Shown piece by piece: positions 21,703-33,790 of a stretch of 64,000 nucleotides of DNA. The stretch's first letter is position 1, and each line of letters begins with the position of its first letter. Source of the DNA: Symsagittifera roscoffensis. Lineage: Eukaryota > Xenacoelomorpha > Acoela > Convolutidae. The stretch lies in assembly GCF_963678635.1 (NCBI RefSeq), contig NC_087063.1, forward strand, positions 53,399,074 through 53,463,073. The letters run 5' to 3'. The notes under the pieces are model-generated. The model ran no database searches and was not told the DNA's origin. It was given only the letters and a program-made list of their open reading frames with translations. The position numbers were made by a program, and so were the translations under genes.

Positions 21703-24700
21703 ATGAGTCTAGACAAGTCGAGGAAACCTAAGCTAAGTAATAGCTCCAGGAAGTTTATACCAAAGAAACAAGGAAAATCAATTTTGTGGAAAAGATTGTA
21801 TGATTCGGACCAAGAAAGGGGAGAAAGTTTCAGTCGGAATGGTTGAAACAAGGAGTCAGAAGGCCTCGGAAGACAAAAAAAGGCAACATTAGAAGTAGAG
21901 ATTGATCCAAACCCTGCTCTGGATGAGAATCGGACGGGACGTGGAACGAAAGGAAAAGGGAACAGAAGGTTGACAAGTGAATCTGCTCCAGTAGAACAAG
22001 GCCAAGATTTCTCCACTTCCATCGGGGCTGTAGAACAAAAGGAGATGTCGGAAATGTCCGACATCTCGACTGAAAATGCAGCAACAGCAAGGTCACCCAC
22101 TGATAAAAGCATGTTGCATGGGGTCCTCTTCGTTTTCAGAACGAATCAAGAACACTTTGGGAAACTTCTTCCGTTTACTATGGGAACGGTTACATGTGAT
22201 GTAGTAGAAACCCAGGAAGAGGGGAAAGACAATGATGAAATAGATGACTTCGAATCGCAAGTAAAATCAACTCATGAAAACAATGATTCCACAAAGATGG
22301 AGACTGGCTTTTCGGATCGGTTTGGTGTGGTCAGAACATATAAAAGACTATTGATGGAACACAACAACCAAGAGAGTTTATGATCATGGCAAGTTCGGAA
22401 GTGTAACCCGGAAAGACCAGGAACACAGGGTCAAAAGCCACCAGTGGAACCGGAGAGGGATTAAGAAGAAACATCGAAACAGAGTGGTGACCAGCACTAA
22501 ACTGCCTGGAAACAATAGGGTGACGTCACCACTAGTCACGCCATTAGTGGACAACGGGGAATCAGTTGAAGAGGCCTTGACCAGGATCGGGAGAAGCATG
22601 GGTGAGCAGACTGAACAGATGTCCATAAAAATGAGAAAACTAGAAAAAGCAGCTCACGTTGAGAGAAAAGTTGGTGGAAAGAGATCAACCGCAACCGACG
22701 AAAAAGCAGCAGAAGCGAAAAAAATGCTTGAAAGAAAGGACGGATGAACACTTGGCCAACAAATTGTCGCGAATGACGAGGGAAGCTGAGAAAAGAGAGA
22801 CACGGCTGAAAGATGATAAGGAAAAACTTCGACTTCAGCAAGAGCAGACTCTTGGGACTCTAGACACGAGATCAGACGCGATGATGGAGAAACGCAGTCA
22901 GGCTACTATGGACAGGTTGGATGGTATCCTATGAGACAAGAGTGGATCAAGAAATAGAGGAGCAACCTCGAGAGAGCCCAACAGGGAGCCGAGAGTGAAC
23001 TTCAACAAATATCCTAACAGAGGAAGGACATATGGATCCACGAGAGGAAGGGGCAATTCATCCAACTATGTCACCGGGAAAAAAAGCCGAGGGGCCCAAC
23101 GAATATCATAGGATGTTCTTTTAGTATCAGGCCGACCTCAAAAGAACTACAAGCTGGAGTCATGCGAATCAAGGAAGATGTCAACCCAGCGACTCGAACA
23201 GGAGGGAAAATCTGGAGCCTCAATCAGAGGGCAACAACGACCAAGCAGGGTATTCAATGATTCAGAGGGCAACAATGATGCAACGGCAGTGGCTACAGTG
23301 TTTGAACCTCTGAACAGATCCCTGGAAACTTTCCTGACGGGGTTATCTAGGACCAGTGAACGCAGCGAGAAGTCCAGAGGGGTATTCAAGAAACCAAGAT
23401 GTTATAAAGATGTTACCAAGAAACCTGAGGGCTGTATAGATACATGGATAGAGTCCATGAAGCTGCATTTTGAGGAGGAAGACTTGACAGCAAGACAATA
23501 ATGCAGTGCGCTCACCAGCAACCTGAAGGGGACGGCCCTAAATTGCGCGATGGCCAATACCAGCGGGACACAGCCGAGAAAATCTTTGAAATCTTGTTAA
23601 ATCGTTTGGCTCAGGGGTGCAAGAGCATCAAGCAATGATGCACTTCGAGAAACGGAGGCAACTTGAAGACGAAAAGATAGACAAGATCCTAGATGACTTA
23701 GAAATGCTTACAAGGCGAAGTCAACTAGATGAATCAATTAGCAGGATGAACCTAGCAATACCTTCAAAATTCAAAGATGGTGTGAAGAACGATGAGCTTT
23801 GGACAACGTTGGCAACGCATTACACACCACTTTCAACCAATGAGCCTACACCGGAGGAATTGAGACTCAAACCCAAGGAATTTATGCTACTAAAGCCTCC
23901 TATGACTTCTGGCAACTACAAAAACAATTACGACAATTTTAACAATTGACGTGCTAACGAAGTTAACAACTGGTACAAACCTAGGGAGGACATGTTCGAC
24001 AGTTCAACAGACCATCATGTATAAGGATGCCCAACCTACAAACAATGTATGAAAGCAATAGGCTTTAGCCTCGAAGAAGAAGATGCGTCAGAAGTCGATC
24101 ACGAAGGTTTCATGAGAGGAGTAATTGCAAATTTCGAACCCAGGTGCTTCTTTTTTAATTTGGAGGATCATTTAAAATCGGATTGTCCACAATTTTGGGA
24201 GAATGTGGCAGACATCAAGCTTGCAAGGCATGAGAAAGCTTTATCGGGTGTGAAAGCCCGCAAGGCACGCCTGATGAGCCATGCGGTAGCCCGCAGGAAA
24301 GAGAAACCGCAAGAAACGAGTGAACCACAGCCTGGAACCGGATCTGATGATTTTAAAATCGACTATAAGGCAGCAACGGGAAATTCCTTAAACAGAGTCC
24401 AACAGGAATTGGTGACAGGGGAGAAAGAACAGAAAGTCAAGCTCGAGCTGCAAAATGAGAGAACTCAAGAGAAGCTTAACGCCATTGAAGCATCGGAGGA
24501 GGAAGAAACGAAAGCACCGAGCCGTTTGAGCATGAAGCTGAGTGTAATCTTCAGACAGGCATTCGTGATGGTGCCACAAGGAAGCAAGATACAGTCAACA
24601 ACCTCAGAGGCGGGATATCAGGTCATCAGGAACCTAAGTGATTCTTCGGGGTTCACCTTGATGCATTTGGATTTATATGCGGATTATCTGAGACAAGCTG

Positions 24701-24738
24701 AGCCACACACTGAATCGAGGGTTGTGCGAGCGTTGTGA
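21703..24738 (+). pseudogene. gypsy gag, head-to-head copy 1, broken
   Basis: Starts MSLDKSRKPKLSNSSRKF, aligned with the minus-strand gag start at 13579. The same sections follow: N-terminal Ser/Thr-rich part (21970-22383), coiled coil (22484-22934), Arg/Gly-rich linker (22980-23100), capsid-like part (23178-23949) and a knuckle region (24049-24738). The first knuckle is lost near 24000. The second (24145-24186) keeps C, H and C but has Phe for the second Cys. A 7-bp deletion in the capsid-like part, shared with copy 2, and further indels break the frame. From 22449 onward this gag is part of the duplicated 7.2-kb unit. Confidence 0.8.
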
Positions 24739-24972
24739 ACAACGGATGGCACTCGAATAAAAAAAATTCAGGAGCGCTACGTGGATTTTTGGCCCATATC
24801 AAGTGTTGTTGATTGTGGACAGCATTAGTATTTATACCAAGACCTACTTCACAACAGATAGTGACCATAAAGAACAGATATATTTTGGTCAGGAAGAACT
24901 CAAGGTCCGTAGAATCGGTCATGACGGCATAATTGAGCTCAATGCGGTACACACATTGATTACGAAGCAGAT

Positions 24973-25640
24973 GTGACTGCACATCTGCTAGACACCGATG
25001 GCAAGAAAATCGGCGTAACAGGACTACTAGATACAGGAGCAGTGGTCAGTGTAATCACGATAAAGACATGTCAAAGAAAGGGTTTCAGCAGGGATCGCCC
25101 AATTCCGACGAACTTAAAATTGGCAGCCGCCAACCGCGGAGTGTTCTACGTAGCCGGGAGAACACCAATTACTGTCCTTCACATGGGAGGAGGGAATCTT
25201 TGGATGATTTTGCTGGTAGTGAAAAACGTGGACGATTCAGATCAACTCATTTTGGGGCACGACTTTGTCAGGAATCTTGATGTGATGATCCACCTAAATA
25301 AAGGACTAATAAGGATTAGGAACCCAGACAGGAAGTATGTTAAGCGACCGGCATGCAGAATAATAACTGATGAGAATAAGGAACCAATATGGTTAGACAG
25401 TAAAGTAAAATTACAGCCCGGACAGGCAGTAGTAGCAGTTTTTAAGATTAGAAATTTAAACTCATTGAGTGATAGCAAGCAGGTTTGCTTGGTACCCAAC
25501 CCAAAAAGTCAAAATTAGGTGGTTTTAGGCCGGAGATTTTACGTCACATTGGTGAATACACTGGACACAACGGTTTCAATCTAGCGTGGAAGGAAACTCG
25601 GCTACGCTTTGCCAATGAGGAAGGACTTTGAAGAAACACC
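24973..25640 (+). pseudogene. gypsy aspartic protease region, copy 1
   Basis: A frame of 181 residues starting MTAHLLDTDGKKIG. The active-site box DTGA (25030-25041) is intact, unlike the left element. LILGHDFVRNLDVMI matches the conserved ILG motif. It ends at a stop at 25518, shortly after VCLVPNPKSQN, where the left element reads on. A short decayed spacer to RT follows. Confidence 0.8.
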
Positions 25641-25779
25641 AACCGGAAGAGACATCAAGTAAAAGTTTTTCGAATTCATGCTAATAAAGATCTGGTGTTA
25701 AAAAAGATTAATGAATTGAAATCTTTAAATAAAACGTTTTCATTTAGACCTGAAACAGAGCGGCTTGTCGAGCTAATCG

Positions 25780-25954
25780 AATTTTCTGGAACGCCCCTCG
25801 TCATATGAATTAGAGTCCGACAAACCAGTTTTGCCGGAGATAGAACACTTGAGAGATAAGATAGGTGAGGGAGAAGTTGAGTCGTTGAGGGCAGTTTTAA
25901 ATCGGCAGTTTTTATTTTCCAGACAAGGCGGATTTTGGTTGTTGTAGTTTTGCG
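25780..25954 (+). pseudogene. gypsy RT N-terminal stub, truncated at a fusion point
   Basis: Reads LESDKPVLPEIEHL and ESLRAVLNRQFLFSRQ, matching the minus-strand pol at about 9490-9340. The match stops near 25954, just as the RT domain would begin, and is followed at once by gag sequence. No palm, RNase H or integrase exists on the plus strand. Confidence 0.75.
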
Positions 25955-26534
25955 GGAAGAGATCAACCGCAACAGACAAAAGTCAGCAGAAGCGGAAAAT
26001 GGTTGAGAGAAAGGACGGATGAAAACTTGGCCAACAAATTGTCGCGAATGACGAAGGAAGCTGAGCAAAGAGAGACGCGGCTGAGAGATGATATGGAAAA
26101 ACTTCGAATTCAGCAAGAGCAGACTCTTGGGACTCTAGACACGAGATCAGACGCGATGATGTAGAAACACAGTCAAGTTACTACGGACAGGTTGGATGGT
26201 ATCCTAGGAGAAGGAGTGGATCAAGAAATAGAGAAGCAACTTCGGGAGAGCCCAACAGGGAGCCGATAGTGAACTTCAATGAATATTCTAACACAGGAAA
26301 AACGTATGGATCCACGAGAGGAAGGGGCAATTCATCCAAGTATGCCACCGGGAATAATAGGCCGAGGGGCCCAACGAATATCATAGGAGATTCTATTAGT
26401 AGCACGCCGACCTCAAACGAACTACAAGCTGGAGTCAAGCGAATCAAAGAAGATGTGAACCCAGCGACTCGAACAGGAGGGAAATTCCGGAGCCTCAATC
26501 AGAGGGCAACAACGATCAAGCGGGGCATTCACAT
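25955..26534 (+). pseudogene. Second gag fragment fused behind RT stub
   Basis: Begins agagatcaaccgcaac and repeats the gag stretch 22674-23251 (coiled-coil end and Arg/Gly-rich linker, GSTRGRGNSSKYATG). The match ends near 26534, where the sequence changes to a G-rich segment and then satellite. The RT-to-gag join is what one expects from an unequal exchange between two tandem gypsy copies. Confidence 0.8.
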
Positions 26535-26682
26535 AAGGCAAGTAGTATGTGTAGGGGATGAAGAGGGGGAGGGGGTGGCTGGAGACCCCCATGTTTTAAG
26601 ATAGGGAAAAGAGCATCCGGTCTCCAAGCTGTGTATTAAGATAAGAAATAGATTTCCTATAATTAGGATAGGGAATAGCTTT
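26535..26682. other. G-rich joint between gypsy and satellite
   Basis: Contains gtaggggatgaagagggg and a run of Gs followed by a short hairpin (gggggt 26571-26576 with accccc 26585-26590). It matches neither gypsy nor the satellite and is repeated at about 33790-33940 in copy 2. It has some G-quadruplex potential. Confidence 0.5.
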
Positions 26683-27330
26683 CCTAATTCAGATGGTAAG
26701 GTTTCAGATGGTAAGTTTCAAAAAAAATTTCGGCGCCCTAATTTTTTGGAGCTCGATATTGTCGATACTTGCGTTTTTTAGCTAAAATCTACGATCAGTG
26801 ATATGTAAGTGCTATCTTGTCCTACAAAACTTCGGTGTGGTAATTTTCAGATGGAAAGTTTCAGGTTATTTTTTGCAAATACTTTTTTTTCAAAAGAAAA
26901 TTGTTTTTATCTTGAAAAACCCAAAAAAACTGGATGGTTAGTTTCAGATGGTAGGTTTTAGAAAAATTTTTGAAAAATTTTCAAGTTTTACTTGCAAATA
27001 ATTTTTTTCAAAAGAAAAACATTTTTATTTTGAAAAACCGAAAAAAAATTTTTTTTTTTCGATGGTAAGTTTCAGATAGTAAGTTTCAAAAAAAGTTGCG
27101 ATATTTTTCTTAAGTTATAATTGCAAAATTTTTTTATCTTGAAAAAATCTTTTTAGCTTGAAAAATTGAAAAAAAGGGATGGTTAGTTTCAGATCGCAGG
27201 TTTCGGAAAATTTTTTGAAAAATAAGTTTTACTTGCAAATACTTTTATTGTCTTGAAAAAAAAACTTTTTATCTTGAAAAATCGAAAAAAAATGGATTGT
27301 AAGTTTCAGATGTAAGTTTTGGCAAAATTA
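26683..27330 (+). repeat. About 120-bp degenerate tandem repeats, copy 1
   Basis: Four to five units, each starting with a gatggttagtttcagat-type motif and followed by A/T runs such as acttgcaaataatttttttc and tatcttgaaaaa. Clear unit starts are near 26936, 27060, 27179 and 27295. Second copy at 33945-34590. Confidence 0.75.
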
Positions 27331-28445
27331 GGTTTTGATTTTAAGTATGGGTTCATAAAATAATGTATCATAGAACACTTTTTTTCAATAAAATTAATCA
27401 AATATTTATTTCAACTTATTTATATTTTTTCAGGTTTTCTGGGGAAAATGAAAATCGGGGATAATGTTTGACAGGTTAATTATTCCGCTCCACGAGATAT
27501 CAGGAGAATCTTAACAACTCCTCGCGGTTGATTACTTTTAGTCCAATTTGAACACATTTCTATTTGAAAATTGAATTTAAGATGGAAACTGTATCATTTC
27601 AACTAAATTTTAATAATCAGAAGCATAATTATTACCATAAGTCCTTTGCTGAAAATCTTCACAAAATTTTTTCAACCTGATAACTGTATGTTGCTGTTTC
27701 AACTCTGAATTTCTATTTTGAAGTAAATTTTTGGATAAGAATTATGTATAATTTTATTTTGAAACTTTCAAAGGTTTTTTATCTTCTTGGGGTCAGTTAT
27801 CAATTTGTTTTTTGAACAAGAAGAAAACCATAATTTTTTGTAAATCAAGCCTCCTTATCTGCTTAATAACGCACTATCTTATGAATACTTTAAGAGGCAC
27901 TAAACAAGGAAAACTTTAAAATGAAAACTTGGCAAAACCTTTCAATTAGTCGATATTATATAAATATCGAGTTTTTTTTAAAATTTTTTAAACTAATACT
28001 TGTCCACTCATTAGCATATGTTATGCGTTTTTACTACAAATTTATGTAGGAAAATCTCCGAAAGCTTGCAACTAATTAAGTTTTTACTATAGCTTAAAGA
28101 TTTGTGGATTGAGTTCGATTGAAATTTTCACGACAATTTGACCTCGATTGATGCTGTTTTTTTTGTCAATGAGAATCTTTGAATAGACATATGACAGATC
28201 AAAAAATGAGATGAGAACATTAAAATTAATTAAAATGAAAGAATTGATATGAAATTTTTACTAGAAGTTTTTCAAATTTATTGTATAGACTTTTCAGATA
28301 ATAATTTATCCTATGCTTTAATATAAAAAGTATTGTTTTAACCTTCTGGTGGAGTATATTTGGAGACTTCTGAGCACATATTTAACACTATCTCGCCAAG
28401 AAGAATTCATAAAAGTTATGTATAAAAATTACAATTGGAACATTT

Positions 28446-28547
28446 TTAAACGCCACAGCGCTTACGATGTCTTGATGCTTGTAAGCGACTGTATTCTCTG
28501 CCACATTCAAGACATGCAAGTCTTTCGCTTCCACTCAGTGACGGCAT
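28446..28547 (-). pseudogene. Polinton PolB first-exon relic, first zinc finger only (monomer 1)
   Basis: Starts MPSLSGSERLACLECGREY and runs 33 residues to a stop that replaces a Lys codon of the intact-looking copy at 44679-44861 (aaa to taa). It keeps the full C-x2-C-x11-H-x3-C ligand set of the first finger. The second finger is decayed downstream. Confidence 0.65.
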
Positions 28548-28596
28548 CTCAACAGAACTTTAGAACAAATGAGAGATTTAGAATGTCCAGAATTTT

Positions 28597-28821
28597 TATA
28601 TAAAAAGAGTTGAACACCCTCAAAAAATGAATGAAAGTAAACAAAAACAGCAATTTTTAATCAATTGTTTTTAACGTGAAAAAAATCAGAATGAATAGTA
28701 CCCTAATTAACCATGCTGAATGAAAATCATCCAATCTAACTATGGAGTTTTTAAAATTTTTGATATCAACCAATCAGAATCGTGTGTTTCTTCACAGGTA
28801 ATGTTTGTGTTTTTGACCAAT
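28597..28821 (-). promoter_or_regulatory. TATA-like box and paired CCAAT boxes upstream of the finger gene
   Basis: On the minus strand, tatataaaa (complement of 28597-28605) lies about 50 bp before the start codon at 28547. Two inverted CCAAT boxes follow at 28770-28774 and 28817-28821, 223 and 270 bp upstream. The pair recurs in other monomers and, on the opposite strand, upstream of the PolB relic at nearly the same distances (39779-39832). CCAAT boxes are bound by NF-Y in animals; activity here is an inference. Confidence 0.55.
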
Positions 28822-29661
28822 CAGAATGAAGTTTTCACAGCTTTTAAAATATTTCTAGATCAGAACAAAACTTCCCAATGAATACATTTGAACCCAAAGT
28901 GAGACAAATGAGGTATCTTGTCTTGTTTATATTATTTTCCCGATACTGAATTCAAAATTTGAAATTTCGGTAAAATTTTTTTGGTTTGTTCTATTTCTAG
29001 CCAGTGGAAATAGAAAAAACTAAAATATGCATTTTTAATGTTTTCTTGTTGGTATATTGTATTATAAACAACCGGAAGTTTTTCAATTTGGATAAACCTT
29101 TAAAAGATAATCTTCTGACAAATCTAGATCCTGCATTCGTATCAAAATCAAAACAGTAATCAAAATGATGTTCCTTGTCTTCAATTTTTGTATCATAGGC
29201 TCTTCCATTGTTTTTTTTTTACTGATCGACCACTCAATCTGAGTTAACTCTTCTTAATAAAATCATTGTTGATACGTTTGGCAGTACTCTCTTTTTCTGA
29301 AATCTCCTCTCCATCTTAAAATTAATACAGTCTCCATCAACGTCTTCTGTCCACCACTCTTGTAGTTTTTTCATTTCAATCATTCAAAAACTCATTTTTT
29401 TTTCACGAGGGTGACTTGATTAAAAAGAAGAAAAATTTGTCTCATCAAATTGGTTTGCTTTTTATTTCTGAGAGATTTTGTAGAAAAAAGTTTCTTGTGG
29501 AGTTGAATCTAGTTTATAAATTTCTGAACAAATGAATAATTGAATTGAAAACTACTCCTAAAAATCACCACCTTGATTGAGTGACTTTATTTAGATTAAA
29601 AAAACAGTTAAATATTTGAAAACGACAATTTTTTTTACCAATCTCCTCAACTTAATTTTAG

Positions 29662-31963
29662 GAACCGGAGAGGGATTAAGAAGAAACATTGAAACAGAGA
29701 GGTGAAGCTCGAGTATGGACCAGCACTAAACTGCCTGGAAACAATAGGATGACGTCAACACTTGTGACGCCATTAGTGGACAACGGGGAATCAGTTGAAG
29801 AGGCCTTGACGAGGATCGTGGGAAGCATGGGTGAGCAGACTGAACAGATGTCCATAAAAATGAGAGAACTAGAGAGAGCAGCTCACGTTGAGAGAAAAGC
29901 AGGCGGAAAAAGATCAACCGCAACCGACGAAAAAGCAGCAGAAGCGAAAAATATGCTTGAAAGAAAGGACGGATGAACACTTGGCCAACAAATTGTCGCG
30001 AATGACGAGGGAAGCTGCGAAAAGAGAGACACGGCTGAGAGATGACAAGGAAAAACTTCGAATTCAGCCAGAGCAGACTCTTGGGACTCCAGACACGAGA
30101 TCAGGCGCGATGATGGAGAAACGCAGTCAGGCTACTATGGACAGGTTGGATGGTATCCTAGGAGACAAGAGTGGATCAAGAAATAGAGGAGCAACCTCCA
30201 GAGAGCCCAACAGGGAGTCGAGAGTGAACTTCAACAAATATCCTAACAGAGGAAGAACATATGGATCCACGAGAGGAAGGGGCAATTCATCCAACTATGT
30301 CACCGGGAAAAAAAGCCGAGGGGCCCAACGAATATCATAGGATGTTCTTTTAGTATCAGGCCGACCTCAAAAGAACTACAAGCTGGAGTCATGCGAATCA
30401 AGGAAGATGTCAACCCAGCGACTCGAACAAGAGGGAAAATCTGGAGCCTCAATCAGAGGGCAACAACGACCAAGCAGGGTATTCAATGATTCAGAGGGCA
30501 ACAATGATGCAATGGCAGTGGCTACAGTGTTTGAACCTCTGAACAGGTCCCTGGAAACTTTCCTGACGGGGTTATCTAGGACCAGTGAACGCAGCGAGAA
30601 ATCCAGAGGGATATTCAAGAAACCAAGATGCTATAAAGACGAACCTGACGGCTGTATAGATACATGGATAGAGGCCATGAAGCTGCATTTTGAGGAGGAA
30701 GACTTGACAGCAAGACAAGAATGCAGTGCGCTCAACAGCCCAAAATTGCGCGATGGCCAATACCAGCGGGACACAGCCGAGAAAATCTTTGAAATCTTGT
30801 TTAATCGTTTTGGCTCAGGGGTGCAAGAGCATCAAGTAATGATGCACTTCGAGAAACGGCGGCAACTTGAAGACGAAAAGATAGACAAGATCCTCGATGA
30901 CTTAGAAATGCTTAGAAGGCGCAGTCAACTAGATGAATCAATTAGCAGGAGGAACCTAGCAATAGCTTCAAAATTCAAAGATGGTGTGAAGAACGATGAG
31001 CTTTGGACAACGTTGGCAACGCATTACACACCACTTTCAACCAATGAGCCTACACCGGCGGAATTGAGACTCAAACCCAAGGAATATAAGCTACTAAAGC
31101 CTCCTATGAGTTCTGGCAACTACAAAATCAATTAGGACAATTTTAACATTGGACCTGCTAACGAAGTTAACAACTGGTACAAACCTAGGGAGGACATGGA
31201 CAAGAGACGCTCTTGTGCAAACTTCAGTTCGACAGACCATCATGTATAAGGATGCCCAACCTACAAACAAGGTATGAAAGCGATAGGCTTTAGCCTCGAA
31301 GAAGAAAATGCGTCAGATGTCGATCACGAAAGTTTCATGAGAGGAGTAATTGCAAGTTTCAACCCTAGGTGTTTCTTTTTTAATTTAGAGGATCATTTAA
31401 AATCGGATTGTCCACAATTTTGGTTGAATGTGGCAGACATCAAGCTTGCAAGGCATGATAAAGCTTTATCGGGTGTGAAAGCCCGCAAGCCACGCCTGAT
31501 GAGCCATGCGGTAGCCCGCAGGAAAGAGAAACCGCAAGAAACGAGTGAACCACAGCCTGGAACCGGGTCTGATGATTTTAAAATCGACTATAAGGCAGCA
31601 ACGGGAAATTCCTTAAACAGAGTCCAACAGGAATTGGTGACAGGGGAGAAAGAACAGAAAGTCAAGCTCGAGCTGCAAAATGAGAGAACTCAAGAGAAGC
31701 TTAACGCCATTGAAGCATCGGAGGAGGAAGAAACGAAAGCACCGAGCCGTTTGAGCATGAAGCTGAGTGTAATCTCCAGACAGGCATTCGTGATGGTGCC
31801 ACAAGGAAGCAAGATACAGTCAACAACCTCAGTGGCGGGATATCAGGTCATCAGGAACCTAAGTGATTCTTCGGGGTTCACCTTGATGCATTTGGATCTA
31901 TATGCGGATTATCTGAGACAAGCTGAGCCACACACTGAATCGAGAGTTGTACGAGCGTTGTGA
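29662..31963 (+). pseudogene. gypsy gag, copy 2, 5'-truncated at the duplication junction
   Basis: Begins inside gag at the duplication junction, so the N-terminal third is missing. It has coiled coil (29689-29976, 29888-30340), capsid-like frame (30407-31135, 242 residues) and knuckle region (31274-31963). The capsid-like frame stays open because a second deletion of 17 bp sits next to the 7-bp deletion shared with copy 1, and together they remove 24 bp. The first knuckle (about 31212-31253) has Phe for the second Cys and a stop before the last Cys. The second keeps C, H, C with Phe for the second Cys. Confidence 0.8.
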
Positions 31964-32159
31964 GCATCGGATGGCACTCGATTAAAAAAAATTCACGAGA
32001 GCTACGTGGAATTTTTTGGCACATATCAAGTGTTGTTGGTTGTGGACAGGATTAGTAATTATACAAAGACCTACGTCACAACAGATAGTGACCATAAAGG
32101 ACAGATATATTTGAGTCAGGAAGAACTCAAGGTCCGTAGAATCGGTCATGCCGGCATAA

Positions 32160-32747
32160 TTGAGCTCAATGCGGTACACACACATTGATTACGAAGCAGC
32201 TGTGACTGCACATCTGCTAGACACCGATGGGGAGAAAATCGGAGTAACAGGAATACTAGATACAGGAGCAGTGGTCAGTGTAATCACGATAAAGACATGT
32301 CAAAGAAAGGGTTTCAGCAGGGATCGCCTAATTCCGACGAACTTAAGATTGGCAGCCGTCAACCGCGGAGTATTCTACGTAGCCGGGAGAACATCAATAA
32401 CAGTCCTTCACATGGGAGGAGGGAATCTTTGGATGAATTCCCTGGTAGTGAAGAACCTGGACGATTCAGATCAACTCATTTTGGGGCACGACTTCGTCAG
32501 GAACCTTGATGTGATGATCCACCTAAATAAAGGACTAATAAGGATTAGGAACCCAGACAGGAAATATGTTAAGCGACCGGCATGCAAAATAATAACTGAT
32601 GAGAATAAGGAACCAATATGGTTAGACAGTAAAGTAAAATTACAGCGCGGACAGGCAGTAGTAGCAGTTTTTAAGATGAGAAATTTAAACTCATTGAGTG
32701 ATAGCAAGCAGGTTTGCTTGGTACCCAACCCAAAAAGTCAAAGTTAG
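32160..32747 (+). pseudogene. gypsy aspartic protease region, copy 2
   Basis: A frame of 195 residues with GVTGILDTGAVVSVI (DTGA at 32259-32270) and LILGHDFVRNLDVMI. It ends at a stop just after PNPKSQS, two residues from the site where copy 1 stops. No RT follows except the same N-terminal stub as in copy 1, so the enzyme could not be part of a complete pol. Confidence 0.8.
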
Positions 32748-33029
32748 GTGGTTTTGTGCCGGAGATTTTACGTCACACAAAACGGGCTGTGTGTGAGTGC
32801 ATTGGTGAATACACTGGACACAACGGTTTCAATCTAGCGTGGACAGAAACTCGGCTACGCTTTGCCAATGAGGAAGGAATTTGAAGAAACACCAACCGGA
32901 ACAGACATCAAGTAAATATTTGTCGAATTCATGCTAATAAAGATCTGGTGTTAAAAAAGATTAATGAATTGAAATCTTTAAATAAAACGTTTTCATTAAG
33001 ACCTGAAACAGAGCGGCTTGTCGAGCTAA

Positions 33030-33790
33030 TCGAATTTTCTGGAACGCCCCTCGTCATATGAACTAGAGTTCGACAAACCAGTTTTGCCGGAGATAAAACA
33101 CTTGAGAGGTAAGATAGGTGAGGGAGCAGTTGAGTGGTTGAGGGCAGTTTTAAATCGGCAGTTTTTATTTTCAAGACACAAGGCGGATTTTAGTTGTTGT
33201 AGTTTTGCGGGAAGAGATCAACCGCAACAGACAAAAGTCAGCAGAAGCGGAAAATGGTTGAAAGAAAGGACGGATGAAAACTTGGCCAACAAATTGTCGC
33301 GAATGACGAAGGAAGCTGAGCAAAGAGAGACGCGGCTGAGAGATGATATGGAAAAACTTCGAATTCAGCAAGAGCAGACTCTTGGGACTCTAGACACGAG
33401 ATCAGACGCGATGATGTAGAAACACAGTCAAGTTACTACGGACAGGTTGGATGGTATCCTAGGAGAAGGAGTGGATCAAGAAATAGAGAAGCAACTTCGG
33501 GAGAGCCCAACAGGGAGCCGATAGTGAACTTCAATGAATATTCTAACACAGGAAAAACGTATGGATCCACGAGAGGAAGGGGCAATTCATCCAAGTATGC
33601 CACCGGGAATAATAGGCCGAGGGGCCCAACGAATATCATAGGAGATTCTATTAGTAGCACGCCGACCTCAAACGAACTACAAGCTGGAGTCAAGCGAATC
33701 AAGGAAGATGTGAACCCAGCGACTCGAACAGGAGGGAAATTCCGGAGCCTCAATCAGAGGGCAACAACGATCAAGCGGGGCATTCACATA
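33030..33790 (+). pseudogene. RT stub and second gag fragment, copy 2
   Basis: Same composite as 25780-26534. An RT N-terminal stub (PEIKHLRGKIGEGAVEWLRA) is joined near 33207 to gag coiled-coil and Arg/Gly-linker sequence. The identical join in both copies shows that the RT-gag fusion came before the 7.2-kb duplication. Confidence 0.8.

Larger units (their letters stand above)
18150..21703 (+). repeat. Right arm of large imperfect inverted repeat (gypsy 5' region)
   Basis: Reverse complement of 13579-17345, ending at the start codon of a plus-strand gag. It contains a short version of the 25-bp minisatellite and a right-specific duplication of about 150 bp. No gene is recognisable; a small hairpin (ggccct/agggcc, 18836-18853) lies where the left arm has its GC-rich patch. 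Confidence 0.85.
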
